Of a DNA stretch of 26,177 nucleotides, positions 13,681-22,528 are shown in pieces. The number at the start of each line of letters is the position of its first letter. The first letter of the stretch is position 1. The stretch is from an uncultured Helicobacter sp. (GTDB lineage Bacteria; Campylobacterota; Campylobacteria; Campylobacterales; Helicobacteraceae), in contig NZ_CALBGN010000004.1 of assembly GCF_937893305.1 (NCBI RefSeq), positions 1 through 26,177 of the forward strand, given 5' to 3'. The notes beneath the pieces are model-generated. The model did not search any database and was not told the DNA's origin. It was given only the letters and a program-made list of their open reading frames with translations. A program made the position numbers and the translations under genes.

Positions 13681-15771
13681 TTAAAATTTCTTTTTATTAA
13701 CATCATCTAAGATTTCACTTGCAATTCCACTCACTCTTTCTGTGATGTCATTTGTTATGCAAGCAATCTTAGCATTATCTTGCGTGATGGATTCTAATTG
13801 CGCAATGGCTTCATTGACTTGACTTACACCTTGAGTTTGTTCTTTAATAGATTCACTCATATCATTAACGCCTTGCACAAGAACATTTACATTTGCTTCA
13901 ATTTCATTAAGAGATTTACCTGTTCTTTCAGCTAGTTTTCTAACTTCATCTGCAACAACAGCAAAGCCTCTTCCGTGTTCTCCTGCTCTTGCTGCTTCAA
14001 TAGCTGCATTTAATGCTAGTAAGTTTGTTTGATCAGCAATATCTTTAATCACGCCTACAATGTTTTTAATGTCTTCTGCTTGTCTAGCTACTTCTGTTGT
14101 TTTATCATTGACATTTTGCATTGATGAACTAATCTCTTCAATAGCAGCAGCAGATTGTTGTAAAGAGCTTGCTTGAGAAGAACTACCATCTAGGAGTTTA
14201 TTCATAGATTCTTGTAAAACATCTGTTTGCTCTACTAAGTCTTTTGCATAATTTTTAGAAGAAATTAACATTTTTCTAATTTCTTCTCCTAAAATATTTG
14301 TTGTAACTTCTACACTTCCCTTTGCATTTTCTACTTCTGTTGTAAAATCTAAAGATTTATAAGATTCAAAAACTCTTCTAATCTCATTCATATTAGAGCC
14401 AACTTTTTCTTGTAAAACATCTAGCATATGATTTAACACTTCTTTTAGCTCTATTAATTGTGGATTATGTGGATTTTCTACAATTCTTGCTGTTAAATCT
14501 CCACTTTCTACTGCTTTAGCTGTTTGTGCGGATTGTGCAATTGCTTCTGCATCTTTTTTAAGTCCTTGTTGAACATTTTCAATGTTTTGATTAATTGCTA
14601 ATGCCATATTACCGATCTCATCATTTGCCTTTGGTGGAACAAGATTTGGAGGTGTTTTTGTTTCGTGGTTTAAGTATTTAAAGAAGTTGATTAAAAGATT
14701 AGAAACAACTTGTAATCTTGAAATGACAGCACTTTTGATATACAAAAACACACAAATAAGAATTACTAAAATTGACACGACAATACAAATAATAATCGTA
14801 TTACGCAAAGTGCTTATGGGTTGCATAATGGATTTTACCGGAGCAACAAGCAAAATGCTCCAATTTGCCACATTTTCATAAATCTTAAAAGAAGATAATC
14901 CAACTAATGCATCTTGTTCATCTAGCGTTTTGTATTCATACACTCCGCTTTGATGTTTTAAAGAAGCTTCTTGAATATTTTTTGCTTGTGTACTTGCGTT
15001 AAAATCAGTGAGTTTTTTTGATAAAACATTAGCATTTGGATGCACAGCAATAGTGCCTGATTCTGTCATAATAAAACGATAATCCCCTTCAAAAACATTT
15101 AAAGATGGATCTTGAATCCACGCTCCAATCTTCTCCATATCTATAGCAAGACCTACAACTCCAATAACAGCATTTTGACTATCTCTAACAGGAAAATTTA
15201 ATCCTGCAATCAAACGATCTTTTTTGCCATCAATATTTTGAAAAGTTGGTTCCCCAATGGTAGGCTTTCCTGTTTTCAATGCTTTTTGAACACTTCCAAA
15301 ATTTAAAATTTTCTCAGTAGCAGGAACAACATAAATTCCACCCCTGTTTGCAACATCATTATCCCCTCTAATCATTAAAAATTCTCCATTTGGGAGACGA
15401 TTTTCTTTGCGAATAGGTGTAACATTTTTAAGATATAAATACAAAAAACTTGCATCACCATCAGAATCTAGTGTATCCTCTAAAACTTTCTCTAAAGTTC
15501 CGCCCGGACGCATTGAATAATCTTCTGTGTTTTGAATAGTTGCTTCAATAGTGCTTTCTAAAGAATCTAAAAACGAAAAAGTTTGATCAAGCTTCCCTTG
15601 GATAAGATTACTCATTCTTAAAGATACATTCTGTAGCAGTTTATCTGCCTCTCTTGCTTGTATGGATGAACTCATAGAAATTACAACAGAAGCCATAATT
15701 CCCATACAAACCACGATGATAATGGTCAATAATAAAGAAACTCTTGTTCCTAGCTTTAAATTTTTTAGCAA
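13681..15771 (-). CDS. methyl-accepting chemotaxis protein with periplasmic dCache domain
   Basis: A 696-residue transmembrane chemoreceptor. TM1 is at residues ~9-31 (SLLLTIIIVVCMGIMASVV). A ~280-residue periplasmic double-Cache sensor domain follows, including GVVGLAIDMEKIGAWI and RFIMTESGTIAVHPNAN. TM2 is at ~325-347 (TIIICIVVSILVILICVFLY), then HAMP-like and linker helices. The cytoplasmic signalling domain has the invariant hairpin tip at residues ~577-617 (DQTNLLALNAAIEAARAGEH, GRGFAVVADEVRKLAERT). This tip binds CheA/CheW and controls flagellar switching. No C-terminal CheR-binding pentapeptide is visible. The ligand cannot be read from sequence. The start is a TTG with GGAGA just upstream. 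The gene contains no GGAATC/GATTCC copies over ~2 kb, unlike its neighbours. Confidence 0.92.
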   Translation of the reverse strand: MLKNLKLGTRVSLLLTIIIVVCMGIMASVVISMSSSIQAREADKLLQNVSLRMSNLIQGKLDQTFSFLDSLESTIEATIQNTEDYSMRPGGTLEKVLEDTLDSDGDASFLYLYLKNVTPIRKENRLPNGEFLMIRGDNDVANRGGIYVVPATEKILNFGSVQKALKTGKPTIGEPTFQNIDGKKDRLIAGLNFPVRDSQNAVIGVVGLAIDMEKIGAWIQDPSLNVFEGDYRFIMTESGTIAVHPNANVLSKKLTDFNASTQAKNIQEASLKHQSGVYEYKTLDEQDALVGLSSFKIYENVANWSILLVAPVKSIMQPISTLRNTIIICIVVSILVILICVFLYIKSAVISRLQVVSNLLINFFKYLNHETKTPPNLVPPKANDEIGNMALAINQNIENVQQGLKKDAEAIAQSAQTAKAVESGDLTARIVENPHNPQLIELKEVLNHMLDVLQEKVGSNMNEIRRVFESYKSLDFTTEVENAKGSVEVTTNILGEEIRKMLISSKNYAKDLVEQTDVLQESMNKLLDGSSSQASSLQQSAAAIEEISSSMQNVNDKTTEVARQAEDIKNIVGVIKDIADQTNLLALNAAIEAARAGEHGRGFAVVADEVRKLAERTGKSLNEIEANVNVLVQGVNDMSESIKEQTQGVSQVNEAIAQLESITQDNAKIACITNDITERVSGIASEILDDVNKKKF

Positions 15772-15927
15772 TGTGTCTCCTTCTAAATTATAAAAATTTT
15801 CAGAAATGCCATTATTTCAAAAAATAAAAAAAAACAACCTTAATAAAACTAACAGCAAAATTACCATAATTTTTGTTTAATTTTAAAACCCAAAAAAGCC
15901 TTCTAAAATATACGCCAATAAAATTGC

Positions 15928-15933
15928 TATAAT
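15928..15933 (+). promoter_or_regulatory. -10 box upstream of trpS
   Basis: Perfect TATAAT, 31 nt upstream of the trpS ATG, with AAGGAT as ribosome site between. Confidence 0.5.
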
Positions 15934-15964
15934 TGCGTCTTTAATTTATCATTTAAGGATTCTC

Positions 15965-16960
15965 ATGCAAACACAAAAAGAGCGTGTATTCTCTGGGATT
16001 CAGCCCACCGGTAATATCCATCTAGGAAACTACTTAGGTGCTGTGAAAAACTGGGTAGATCGTCAAGATTCCTATGAAAATATTTTTTGTGTTGTTAATT
16101 CTCACGCTATTACGATCCCACAAGACCCAAAAGTGCTAAAAGAGAAAACTTATCAATTATGTGCAATGTTGCTTGCTTGCGGGATTGATCCTAAAAAATC
16201 CACACTCTTTATCCAATCAAAAGTGCAAGAACATACTTCTTTAGCGTGGCTTTTGACTTGCATTACACCAATGGGAGATTTAAGTCGTATGACACAATTT
16301 AAAGACAAAAGTCAAAAGAATCCAAAAAGTATTTTTGCCGGACTTTTTAATTACCCAAATCTTATGAGTGCAGATATTTTGCTTTACAAGGCTAAATTTG
16401 TGCCTGTGGGCGAAGATCAAAAGCAACATATTGAACTAGCGCGCGATACTGCAATGCGCTTTAACCGCGATTATGGGGAGATTTTTGTTGTGCCAGAACC
16501 TTTGATTATGCAAGAGGGGGCTAGAATTATGGGGCTAGATGATCCAACTAAAAAAATGAGTAAAAGTTCAAGCGATAAACCAAATCACTCCATTGCTTTA
16601 ATTGACGAACCTGATGTGATTTTAAAAAAAATTAAAAAAGCGACAACAGATAGTGAAGGCATTATCGCTTTTGACAAAGAACGCGCAGGCGTGCATAATC
16701 TCTTAACCATTTATCAATGTTTTTGCAAACAAGATCAAGCAAGTATTGAAAAAGAGTTTAGTGGCAAGGGATATGGAATCTTAAAAGAAAAAGTAGCCCA
16801 AGCAGTGATTGAAGGCTTGCGTCCTATCCGTGAAGCGTATTTAAAACTTATTACAGAACAAGATTATCTCCATAAAATCTTAGAAGAAGGCACGCAAAAT
16901 GCCCAAAAAATTGCTAGCGCAACCTACAAAGAAGCCAAAGAAAAAATGGGACTAATTTAA
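15965..16960 (+). CDS. trpS: tryptophanyl-tRNA synthetase
   Basis: A 331-residue class I aminoacyl-tRNA synthetase that charges tRNA-Trp. The HIGH-type motif is PTGNIHLGNYLG (residues 14-25) and the KMSKS loop lies at 197-201 (KMSKSSSDK). GEDQKQHIELARD and the specificity segment FNYPNLMSADILLYKA are also typical. The length is that of the bacterial enzyme. Its stop overlaps the bioD start by one base (TAATG at 16958-16962), so bioD is likely translated by re-initiation. Confidence 0.97.
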   Translation: MQTQKERVFSGIQPTGNIHLGNYLGAVKNWVDRQDSYENIFCVVNSHAITIPQDPKVLKEKTYQLCAMLLACGIDPKKSTLFIQSKVQEHTSLAWLLTCITPMGDLSRMTQFKDKSQKNPKSIFAGLFNYPNLMSADILLYKAKFVPVGEDQKQHIELARDTAMRFNRDYGEIFVVPEPLIMQEGARIMGLDDPTKKMSKSSSDKPNHSIALIDEPDVILKKIKKATTDSEGIIAFDKERAGVHNLLTIYQCFCKQDQASIEKEFSGKGYGILKEKVAQAVIEGLRPIREAYLKLITEQDYLHKILEEGTQNAQKIASATYKEAKEKMGLI

Positions 16961-17565
16961 TGCAAATTTTCATTGCTGGTAGCCATACAGATGCAGGCAA
17001 AACTTCTGTAAGTGCTGCTCTTTGCTTGGCGTTTAATTTGGAGTATTTCAAGCTTGTGCAAGCTGGGACTCCACAAGATTGCACCAAGATTAAACAGCTC
17101 TCCCCACAAACAATAATCCACCCAAATGGAATCACATTGCAAACCCCTGCAAGCCCACATATTGCAATGCAAAAAGAAAATATCTTTTATAAGGGCTTAA
17201 CAATCCCACTGCCAACAGCACAAAATTTATTAGTAGAAAGTGCAGGCGGGCTTTTTACTCCATTAGATTTAAAATGCTGTATGATTGATTATTTAGAGGC
17301 TTCTAATCTCCCTTGTTTGCTTGTTTGCAGATATTATTTAGGAGCAATTAATCACATTTTACTTAGCATACAGGCTTTAAAAATGCGTAAAATTCCGCTT
17401 TTGTGTGTTGTAGTTAGTGGAGAGCAAAATTTAGAAATGGATTCCTTTATCAAAGAATATGCAAAAGTTAAAATTGCGCATTTTGCTAACTTTTGTGATA
17501 CAAAAAGTTTCCAAGCACAAGCACAAGCACTAAAGCAAGAGTTAAAAACCTTAGGCGTGTTTTAA
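16960..17565 (+). CDS. bioD: dethiobiotin synthetase
   Basis: A 201-residue ATP-dependent carboxylase that closes the ureido ring of dethiobiotin from DAPA and CO2. The P-loop is GSHTDAGKTS (residues 7-16, Lys14), matching the GTxTDxGKT signature. The second family motif appears as LLVESAGGLFTPLD. At 201 residues it is slightly shorter than E. coli BioD. It overlaps the trpS stop by one base and is separated from the rest of the biotin genes by DUF507 and carA. No ribosome site stronger than AAAG is evident, consistent with coupling to trpS. Confidence 0.92.
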   Translation: MQIFIAGSHTDAGKTSVSAALCLAFNLEYFKLVQAGTPQDCTKIKQLSPQTIIHPNGITLQTPASPHIAMQKENIFYKGLTIPLPTAQNLLVESAGGLFTPLDLKCCMIDYLEASNLPCLLVCRYYLGAINHILLSIQALKMRKIPLLCVVVSGEQNLEMDSFIKEYAKVKIAHFANFCDTKSFQAQAQALKQELKTLGVF

Positions 17566-17602
17566 AATTTCTAAACAAGCATTACTTTAAGACACAAAAC
17601 GC

Positions 17603-17608
17603 TACAAT
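17603..17608 (+). promoter_or_regulatory. -10-like box upstream of the DUF507-carA-bio operon
   Basis: TACAAT 41 nt before the ATG at 17649, in an 83-bp gap after bioD. One mismatch to TATAAT; no -35 visible. Confidence 0.35.
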
Positions 17609-17648
17609 AGCGCAAAAATTTATCAATATCTACTTACAAAGGCGCATT

Positions 17649-18200
17649 ATGAAATTCAAACTCTCACACGCACCCTACATCGGTAATAAAATCGCTTTAG
17701 ATCTCTCCACTTGTGGCTTTGTCAGTATTTTGCACGGACTTGAGGGCATTGCTAAAGTTGCTGAAAAACAAATTTCCCAAGATATTCAAGAAGAAGCACG
17801 CATTGAAGATAAAGCTAGAGATTTACTTGAAGAAAATTTAGATGAAATTGAGTTTATGCAAGCAGATGAACATCAATTATTTTGGCGCATTAAGAAAAAA
17901 CTTGCAGAAAATGAAAATTTTATTTTAAACTTTGAAGATCGTTATAATAATCTAGCACATAAAATCCTAAATGAACTTTTTGAAGAAGATTTAATTGATT
18001 CTTCCACTTCTGAAACGCGTATTATTAATGTAATTTTTAAAGCAATTAATGGTTATTCAAAAGTTTATAGTGATATTGAAGATATTGTGCAAGAACGCAT
18101 TGCAAACTATAAGCGCAAAATTATTTTTGGCAGTGAAGAGTATGATTTAATCTTTGATAAACTCTATCAAGAAGAGTTGAGAAAGAAAGGATTCCTATAA
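17649..18200 (+). CDS. DUF507 family protein
   Basis: A 183-residue acidic, largely helical protein that I assign to the DUF507 family from its overall pattern: MKFKLSHAPYIGNKIALDL at the start, repeated Glu/Asp-rich helices, and DLIFDKLYQEELRKKG at the end. The family is common in Campylobacterota and has no defined function. Its stop overlaps the carA start by one base (TAATG), so expression is tied to carbamoyl-phosphate synthesis. It has no signal peptide or membrane segment and is probably cytoplasmic. Confidence 0.78.
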   Translation: MKFKLSHAPYIGNKIALDLSTCGFVSILHGLEGIAKVAEKQISQDIQEEARIEDKARDLLEENLDEIEFMQADEHQLFWRIKKKLAENENFILNFEDRYNNLAHKILNELFEEDLIDSSTSETRIINVIFKAINGYSKVYSDIEDIVQERIANYKRKIIFGSEEYDLIFDKLYQEELRKKGFL

Positions 18201-19342
18201 TGCAAACTTTCCTAAAAGATACTTGGATTTATCTAGAAAATGGAATCTTTTTTCAAGCAAAAAGCTTTGGAGCAGAGATTACAAGCGTAGGTGAACTTGT
18301 CTTTAACACATCGCTAACAGGTTATGAAGAAATCGCCACAGATCCAAGCTATGCTGGGCAATTTGTATGCTTTACAATGCCAGAAATTGGCATTGTAGGA
18401 GCAAACCCACAGGATATGGAGAGCCAAAGCGTTTTTGCAAAGGGAATTTTGTGCCGCCATTATAATGAGACTTACTCAAACTTCCGTGCAACAGAGAGTT
18501 TAAGCGTATTTCTCAAACGCCATAACGCAATGGGAATTTGTGAGATTGACACGCGCTTTTTAACAAAAACACTCCGCGATAATGGCACGATGATGATGAT
18601 TGCTTCCACAGAAATTTCAGATAAAGAACAATTAAGAGAAATTTTAAAAAACAGCCCCAGAATTGAAGAGATCAACTACATCAAAGAAGTTAGCACAAAA
18701 GCCCCTTATCAGCACACAAATGGGAATTTTGACTTCTCTATAATGGACTATTCTACACCTAACACACAAAGAAAAATCCTAGCCATTGACTTTGGGATTA
18801 AACGTAGTATTTTAAACCAACTTGTCAATGCTGGATTTAGTGTAGAAGTGATTCCGCATAATTTTGATGCGCAAGATCTTATTGCGCGCTTTAACAAGCG
18901 TGATTTTGATGGAATCTTTTTATCTAATGGACCCGGAGATCCACAGGTTTTAACCAAAGAGATTGCAAACATTAAAGCTTTAATTGATGCAAAAATACCG
19001 CTTTTTGCAATTTGTCTAGGGCATCAGCTTTTATCCTTAGCGCAAGGCTATCCAACTTATAAGTTGAAGTTTGGACATCACGGCGGAAATCACCCTGTTA
19101 AAAATCTACAAACAAACACCATAGAAATCACTTCGCAAAACCATAATTATTCTGTGCCAGAATCCATAGCAGAAATTGCAGAAGTAACTCACCGCAACCT
19201 TTTTGATGGCACAATTGAAGGCGTGCGCTATAAAAATGCTTGCATTTGCTCTTTTCAACATCACCCAGAAGCAGGACCTGGACCTTTAGAATCTGCTAGA
19301 CTTTTTAAGGAATTTTCAAATCTTTTAAACAGCGCAAAATAA
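18200..19342 (+). CDS. carA: carbamoyl-phosphate synthase small (glutaminase) subunit
   Basis: A 380-residue protein releasing ammonia from glutamine for CarB, feeding pyrimidine and arginine synthesis. The N-terminal CPSase domain has SVGELVFNTSLTGYEEIATD, DPSYAGQFVCFTMPEIG and LSVFLKRHNAMGICEIDTRF. The C-terminal class I amidotransferase domain has SNGPGDP, the nucleophile Cys272 in AICLGHQ, and GHHGGNHPV. The His-x-Glu pair is in FQHHPEAGPGP. Its stop overlaps bioF by one base (19340-19344). The placing of carA inside a run of biotin genes is unusual. Confidence 0.97.
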   Translation: MQTFLKDTWIYLENGIFFQAKSFGAEITSVGELVFNTSLTGYEEIATDPSYAGQFVCFTMPEIGIVGANPQDMESQSVFAKGILCRHYNETYSNFRATESLSVFLKRHNAMGICEIDTRFLTKTLRDNGTMMMIASTEISDKEQLREILKNSPRIEEINYIKEVSTKAPYQHTNGNFDFSIMDYSTPNTQRKILAIDFGIKRSILNQLVNAGFSVEVIPHNFDAQDLIARFNKRDFDGIFLSNGPGDPQVLTKEIANIKALIDAKIPLFAICLGHQLLSLAQGYPTYKLKFGHHGGNHPVKNLQTNTIEITSQNHNYSVPESIAEIAEVTHRNLFDGTIEGVRYKNACICSFQHHPEAGPGPLESARLFKEFSNLLNSAK

Positions 19343-20505
19343 TGCAATCCCTACATTCACAAGTCCTAAAATATTTGGAATCTTTAAAAAAGGATTCCAA
19401 CTTTCGCACTCTACCGCCTCCAAACCCACAAGACTCTACACTTCTAAACCTTGCAAGCAACGATTATTTAGGGCTAACTTATAATAAAGATTTTAATGCG
19501 CGCTTTTTAGATTCCACCCTTTTTAAAGAGCATTGCCATTTTAGTGCGTCTTCTTCGCGCTTGCTTAGTGGTAATTTTGAGATTTATAATCTTTTAGAAG
19601 CGCATTTAAAAACACTCTTTCATAAAGAAGTCTTGCTGTTTAATAGTGGATACCACGCAAATGTTGGAATCTTAAATGCGTTAAATGCTCTAAATGTGCT
19701 TTTTATCGCTGATAAATCTATTCACGCAAGCCACATTGATGGGCTAAAGGATTTTAAAAAGCCAAATTTTAAGCGTTTTTTACATAATGACATAAACTCC
19801 TTGCAAACCTTGCTTGCTAAATACACATCACATTATGATGCAATTTTGATTTTAAGCGAGGGGCTTTTTAGTATGGAGGGAGATTTTGCTCCTCTAAAGA
19901 AACTTGTAGAATTAAAACAACAATTTAAAAATGTGTATTTATACATTGATGAAGCCCATAGTATTGGGAGCTTTGGAGAAGATGGGCTAGGACTTTGCAA
20001 GCATTTAGATTTGTTAGAACAAATTGATTTTTTAATTTTAACTTTTGGCAAAGCACTCTCATCAATGGGAGCTTGTGTGCTATGTGGAGAAACTTTTAAA
20101 GATTATTTTATCAATACTGCGCGTTCTTTAATTTACTCTACCGCCTTACCACCTGTTAATGTGGCACGCACACTCTTTGCCTTTTTAGAACTCCCTAAAT
20201 TGCAAGCACAAAGAGAGCATTTAGCACATTTAAGTGCGCATTTTAAAGCCTGTTTGCAACAAAGATTAGATGATGAAATTTTAGGGGATTATAATATTAT
20301 TAGTCTTGTGTTAAAAGACAATGCAAAAGCTCTGTATTTCTCAAAAATGCTTGCAACACAAGGCTACTTTGCCCCAGCAATTAAAACGCCAAGTGTGCCA
20401 AAAAACAGAGCTTTACTTCGTTTCTCTTTAAATGCAAATTTAAAACTCAACACCCTAGAAAACCTAGTTACAATCCTACAAAAGATTGCTAATGCAACTT
20501 TATAA
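19342..20505 (+). CDS. bioF: 8-amino-7-oxononanoate synthase
   Basis: A 387-residue PLP enzyme condensing pimeloyl-ACP (or CoA) with alanine, the first ring-forming step of biotin synthesis. Visible motifs are NLASNDYLGL, SASSSRLLSGN, FNSGYHANVG, YIDEAHSIGSFGEDG, and the PLP lysine Lys237 in LTFGKALSSMGA. An inverted pair TTGGAATC/GATTCCAA lies at 19375-19400 inside the first 20 codons. It overlaps carA by one base upstream and bioG by 14 bases downstream. Confidence 0.93.
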   Translation: MQSLHSQVLKYLESLKKDSNFRTLPPPNPQDSTLLNLASNDYLGLTYNKDFNARFLDSTLFKEHCHFSASSSRLLSGNFEIYNLLEAHLKTLFHKEVLLFNSGYHANVGILNALNALNVLFIADKSIHASHIDGLKDFKKPNFKRFLHNDINSLQTLLAKYTSHYDAILILSEGLFSMEGDFAPLKKLVELKQQFKNVYLYIDEAHSIGSFGEDGLGLCKHLDLLEQIDFLILTFGKALSSMGACVLCGETFKDYFINTARSLIYSTALPPVNVARTLFAFLELPKLQAQREHLAHLSAHFKACLQQRLDDEILGDYNIISLVLKDNAKALYFSKMLATQGYFAPAIKTPSVPKNRALLRFSLNANLKLNTLENLVTILQKIANATL

Positions 20506-21136
20506 ATCCCTTGATAACACCAAAGAAATTTTTTTGATTTTTGGAGGTTTTGCCTCACATTATAGCCATTTTGCGCCGTTTTTTAAAAACTATCTTCTTC
20601 TTTATCATTACACACATTTAGATTTTAGTGCGCTTTTAAAGGCATTAAAAACACTGCCAAAGGATTCTAAAATCACTTTAGTTGCCTTTTCTATGGGGGT
20701 TTTTGTTGCGCGCATTTTTCTAAACACACAGCACTTTAAGCCCCACAAAGCCTTTGCCATTAATGGCACAGAATATGGGATCCATAAAAGCTATGGAATC
20801 CCGCTAGCACTTTTTAGACACACGCAAAAAAACTTTGCCACAAACAAAGAGCTAGCACTCAAGCAATTTAAAAGCAATCTTTTTTTGGAGCATTTAGACA
20901 AAACAGAGCATTTTGTTTTTTTAGATTCCAACATTTTATGCGATGAACTTGAATTTTTTATGGAGTCTTGTGCCACACATCATACGCTCTTAGAGCCTAT
21001 TTGTTGGGATTTTGCTTTGATTTCAACACGGGATTTAATCTATAATCCACAAGCGCAAAAAGCCTTTTGGAGCGATAAGACGCGCATTATAGAGCTTGAT
21101 GCACCACATTTTGCCTTTTTTAATTGGAAGTTTTAA
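20492..21136 (+). CDS. bioG: pimeloyl-ACP methyl ester esterase, BioG type
   Basis: A 214-residue alpha/beta hydrolase (DUF452/BioG) that removes the methyl group from pimeloyl-ACP methyl ester once the chain is built. It opens with a FLIFGGFASHYSHF oxyanion-type segment. The nucleophile is Ser67 in VAFSMGVF, a GxSxG variant. The catalytic His is probably His206 in DAPHFAFF near the C-terminus. BioG replaces BioH in several pathogens including Campylobacter. I start at ATG 20492, inside bioF; a TTG at 20486 is also in frame but has no better ribosome site. It is coupled to bioC by TAATG. Confidence 0.87.
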   Translation: MQLYKSLDNTKEIFLIFGGFASHYSHFAPFFKNYLLLYHYTHLDFSALLKALKTLPKDSKITLVAFSMGVFVARIFLNTQHFKPHKAFAINGTEYGIHKSYGIPLALFRHTQKNFATNKELALKQFKSNLFLEHLDKTEHFVFLDSNILCDELEFFMESCATHHTLLEPICWDFALISTRDLIYNPQAQKAFWSDKTRIIELDAPHFAFFNWKF

Positions 21137-21870
21137 TGTCACAAAAAGACTATATCAAAAAACGATTCCAAACTGCTAAAGCCACCTATAAACAACACGC
21201 AACAATCCAAAATTTAATGCAAAAATCTTTGCTATCCCTTTTAAAAAAACGCTTGCCACACAATCGCTTAGGCTCTATTTTGGAGTTAGGCTGTGGCAAT
21301 GGAGATTTCAGTAAGACACTTGCAAAATCTTTTTTGTTTGAAAAATATTATGCTTTAGATTTGGTGGATTTTTCTAGCGAATTTGCGCATTCTAAGATTT
21401 GCTTTTTACAAGGGGATTTTGAACATTTAGATTCCATTTTACCACACCATTTATCTTTAGATTGCGTGATTTCTAATGCAGCATTACAATGGGGCAATCA
21501 GCGCATTTTACTACCACTTTTAAGCAAAAGATTGAATCAAAATGGAATCTTATTGTTTAGCACTTTTGGCAAAAATAATTTTAAAGAACTTAAAGAACTT
21601 TTTAATCTAAGCCTTGATTATTTAAGTTTGCAAGATTATCCAGCTCTTTTAGAGCATTGTGAAATTTTAGATTCCTTTGAATTTACAAAAACTCTGCATT
21701 TTAATAGTCCGCAAGAAGTGTTTAAACATCTAAAAAATACAGGCGTTAATGCGTTAAAAAGCCATTTTGCACTTACAAAAACACATTTAAAAACCTATGA
21801 AGAAAGATTTCAAAACACTCTAACCTACCACGCACTTTTTATTTGCGCTAAACTCACAAACAAGAGCTAA
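21136..21870 (+). CDS. bioC: malonyl-ACP O-methyltransferase
   Basis: A 244-residue SAM-dependent methyltransferase that methylates malonyl-ACP so that fatty-acid enzymes can build the pimelate chain. The SAM-binding motif I is ILELGCGNGDFSKTL, with YALDLVD as motif II, and DCVISNAALQWGN follows, typical of BioC. Start taken at 21136, overlapping the bioG stop by one base; a TTG at 21124 is less likely. The 3' end overlaps the convergent rhodanese gene by 17 bp. It pairs functionally with BioG next door: one adds and the other removes the methyl disguise. Confidence 0.9.
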   Translation: MSQKDYIKKRFQTAKATYKQHATIQNLMQKSLLSLLKKRLPHNRLGSILELGCGNGDFSKTLAKSFLFEKYYALDLVDFSSEFAHSKICFLQGDFEHLDSILPHHLSLDCVISNAALQWGNQRILLPLLSKRLNQNGILLFSTFGKNNFKELKELFNLSLDYLSLQDYPALLEHCEILDSFEFTKTLHFNSPQEVFKHLKNTGVNALKSHFALTKTHLKTYEERFQNTLTYHALFICAKLTNKS

Positions 21871-22171
21871 TCTCTTCATCTAAAAAATAAATATTTGTAT
21901 AGCCGCTATTTACTAAATCACTTCCAAGCAAAGACACCGTATATCCACTATAACAATTTAATAAAATCTTTTTATCTGCATTGTTTTTTAAAAACATCTG
22001 CAATTCTTCTTGCGTTGTAATGTTTGTTGCACCCTTTAAATGCCCCTCCATAAAATCAAGCGGCATTCTAATATCCACAATTACCCAATCTTTTGCTTCA
22101 ATAACATTTGGTAAGTCTTCTTTAAAAATTGCTTGCGCCAAACTTTGATGATTTTTTCCATAGGTTTTCAT
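21854..22171 (-). CDS. single-domain rhodanese-like protein
   Basis: A 105-residue protein with one rhodanese domain: VIVDIRMPLDFMEGHLKGATNI, then the active-site Cys in LLNCYSGYTVSLL. The loop CYSGYT has the six-residue form of sulfurtransferases. No signal peptide is visible, so it is probably cytoplasmic; donor and acceptor are unknown. ATG at 22171 has AAGGAA upstream. Its last 17 bases overlap bioC on the opposite strand. Confidence 0.87.
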   Translation of the reverse strand: MKTYGKNHQSLAQAIFKEDLPNVIEAKDWVIVDIRMPLDFMEGHLKGATNITTQEELQMFLKNNADKKILLNCYSGYTVSLLGSDLVNSGYTNIYFLDEEISSCL

Positions 22172-22252
22172 TATTCTTCCTTAAACAACAATTTTTAATC
22201 CGCATTATAACGCTTTAAGATTCCAAAAATGCCACAATATCAAAAATTATGC

Positions 22253-22258
22253 TAGAAT
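22253..22258 (+). promoter_or_regulatory. -10-like box upstream of the TPR-like gene
   Basis: TAGAAT 22 nt before the ATG at 22280, in the 108-bp divergent gap with the rhodanese gene; one mismatch to consensus. Confidence 0.4.
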
Positions 22259-22279
22259 ACCCACTTTAAAAGGTGCGTT

Positions 22280-22528
22280 ATGAAAACTCTAACACTTGCT
22301 AGCATTTATGAAATCCAAGGACATCGCCACGAAGCTGCGGAGATTTATCAAACAATTTTAGAAAAAGATCCTAGCAACACAGAAGCAAAAATCGCCCTAA
22401 AACGCTTAGTTAGCAATCGTAAAAATTACGGCAAAGCAAATGAAGATATGCTAAATTTATTTATTCAAATGGATAGTAGCGTAGAGTTTAATGAATTTGA
22501 AAGGTGGTTATTGCAATTATGGAATTAA
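22280..22528 (+). CDS. small TPR-like protein
   Basis: An 82-residue protein starting LTLASIYEIQGHRHEAAEIY and QTILEKDPSNTEA, which reads as about one and a half tetratricopeptide repeats. The rest is a short helical tail ending RWLLQLWN. Such proteins usually mediate protein contacts. It overlaps the next gene by 10 bases, suggesting the two products act together. A comparable pair of a small TPR-like gene before a CiaD-type gene exists, as far as I recall, in Campylobacter. GTGCG precedes the ATG; no strong ribosome site is seen. Confidence 0.72.
   Translation: MKTLTLASIYEIQGHRHEAAEIYQTILEKDPSNTEAKIALKRLVSNRKNYGKANEDMLNLFIQMDSSVEFNEFERWLLQLWN

Noticed and set aside
15787..15792. TATAAT on the minus strand before the chemoreceptor
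   Set aside because: It lies only 16 bp from the start codon, so a transcript from it would begin inside the ribosome site. It is not a credible promoter for this gene.
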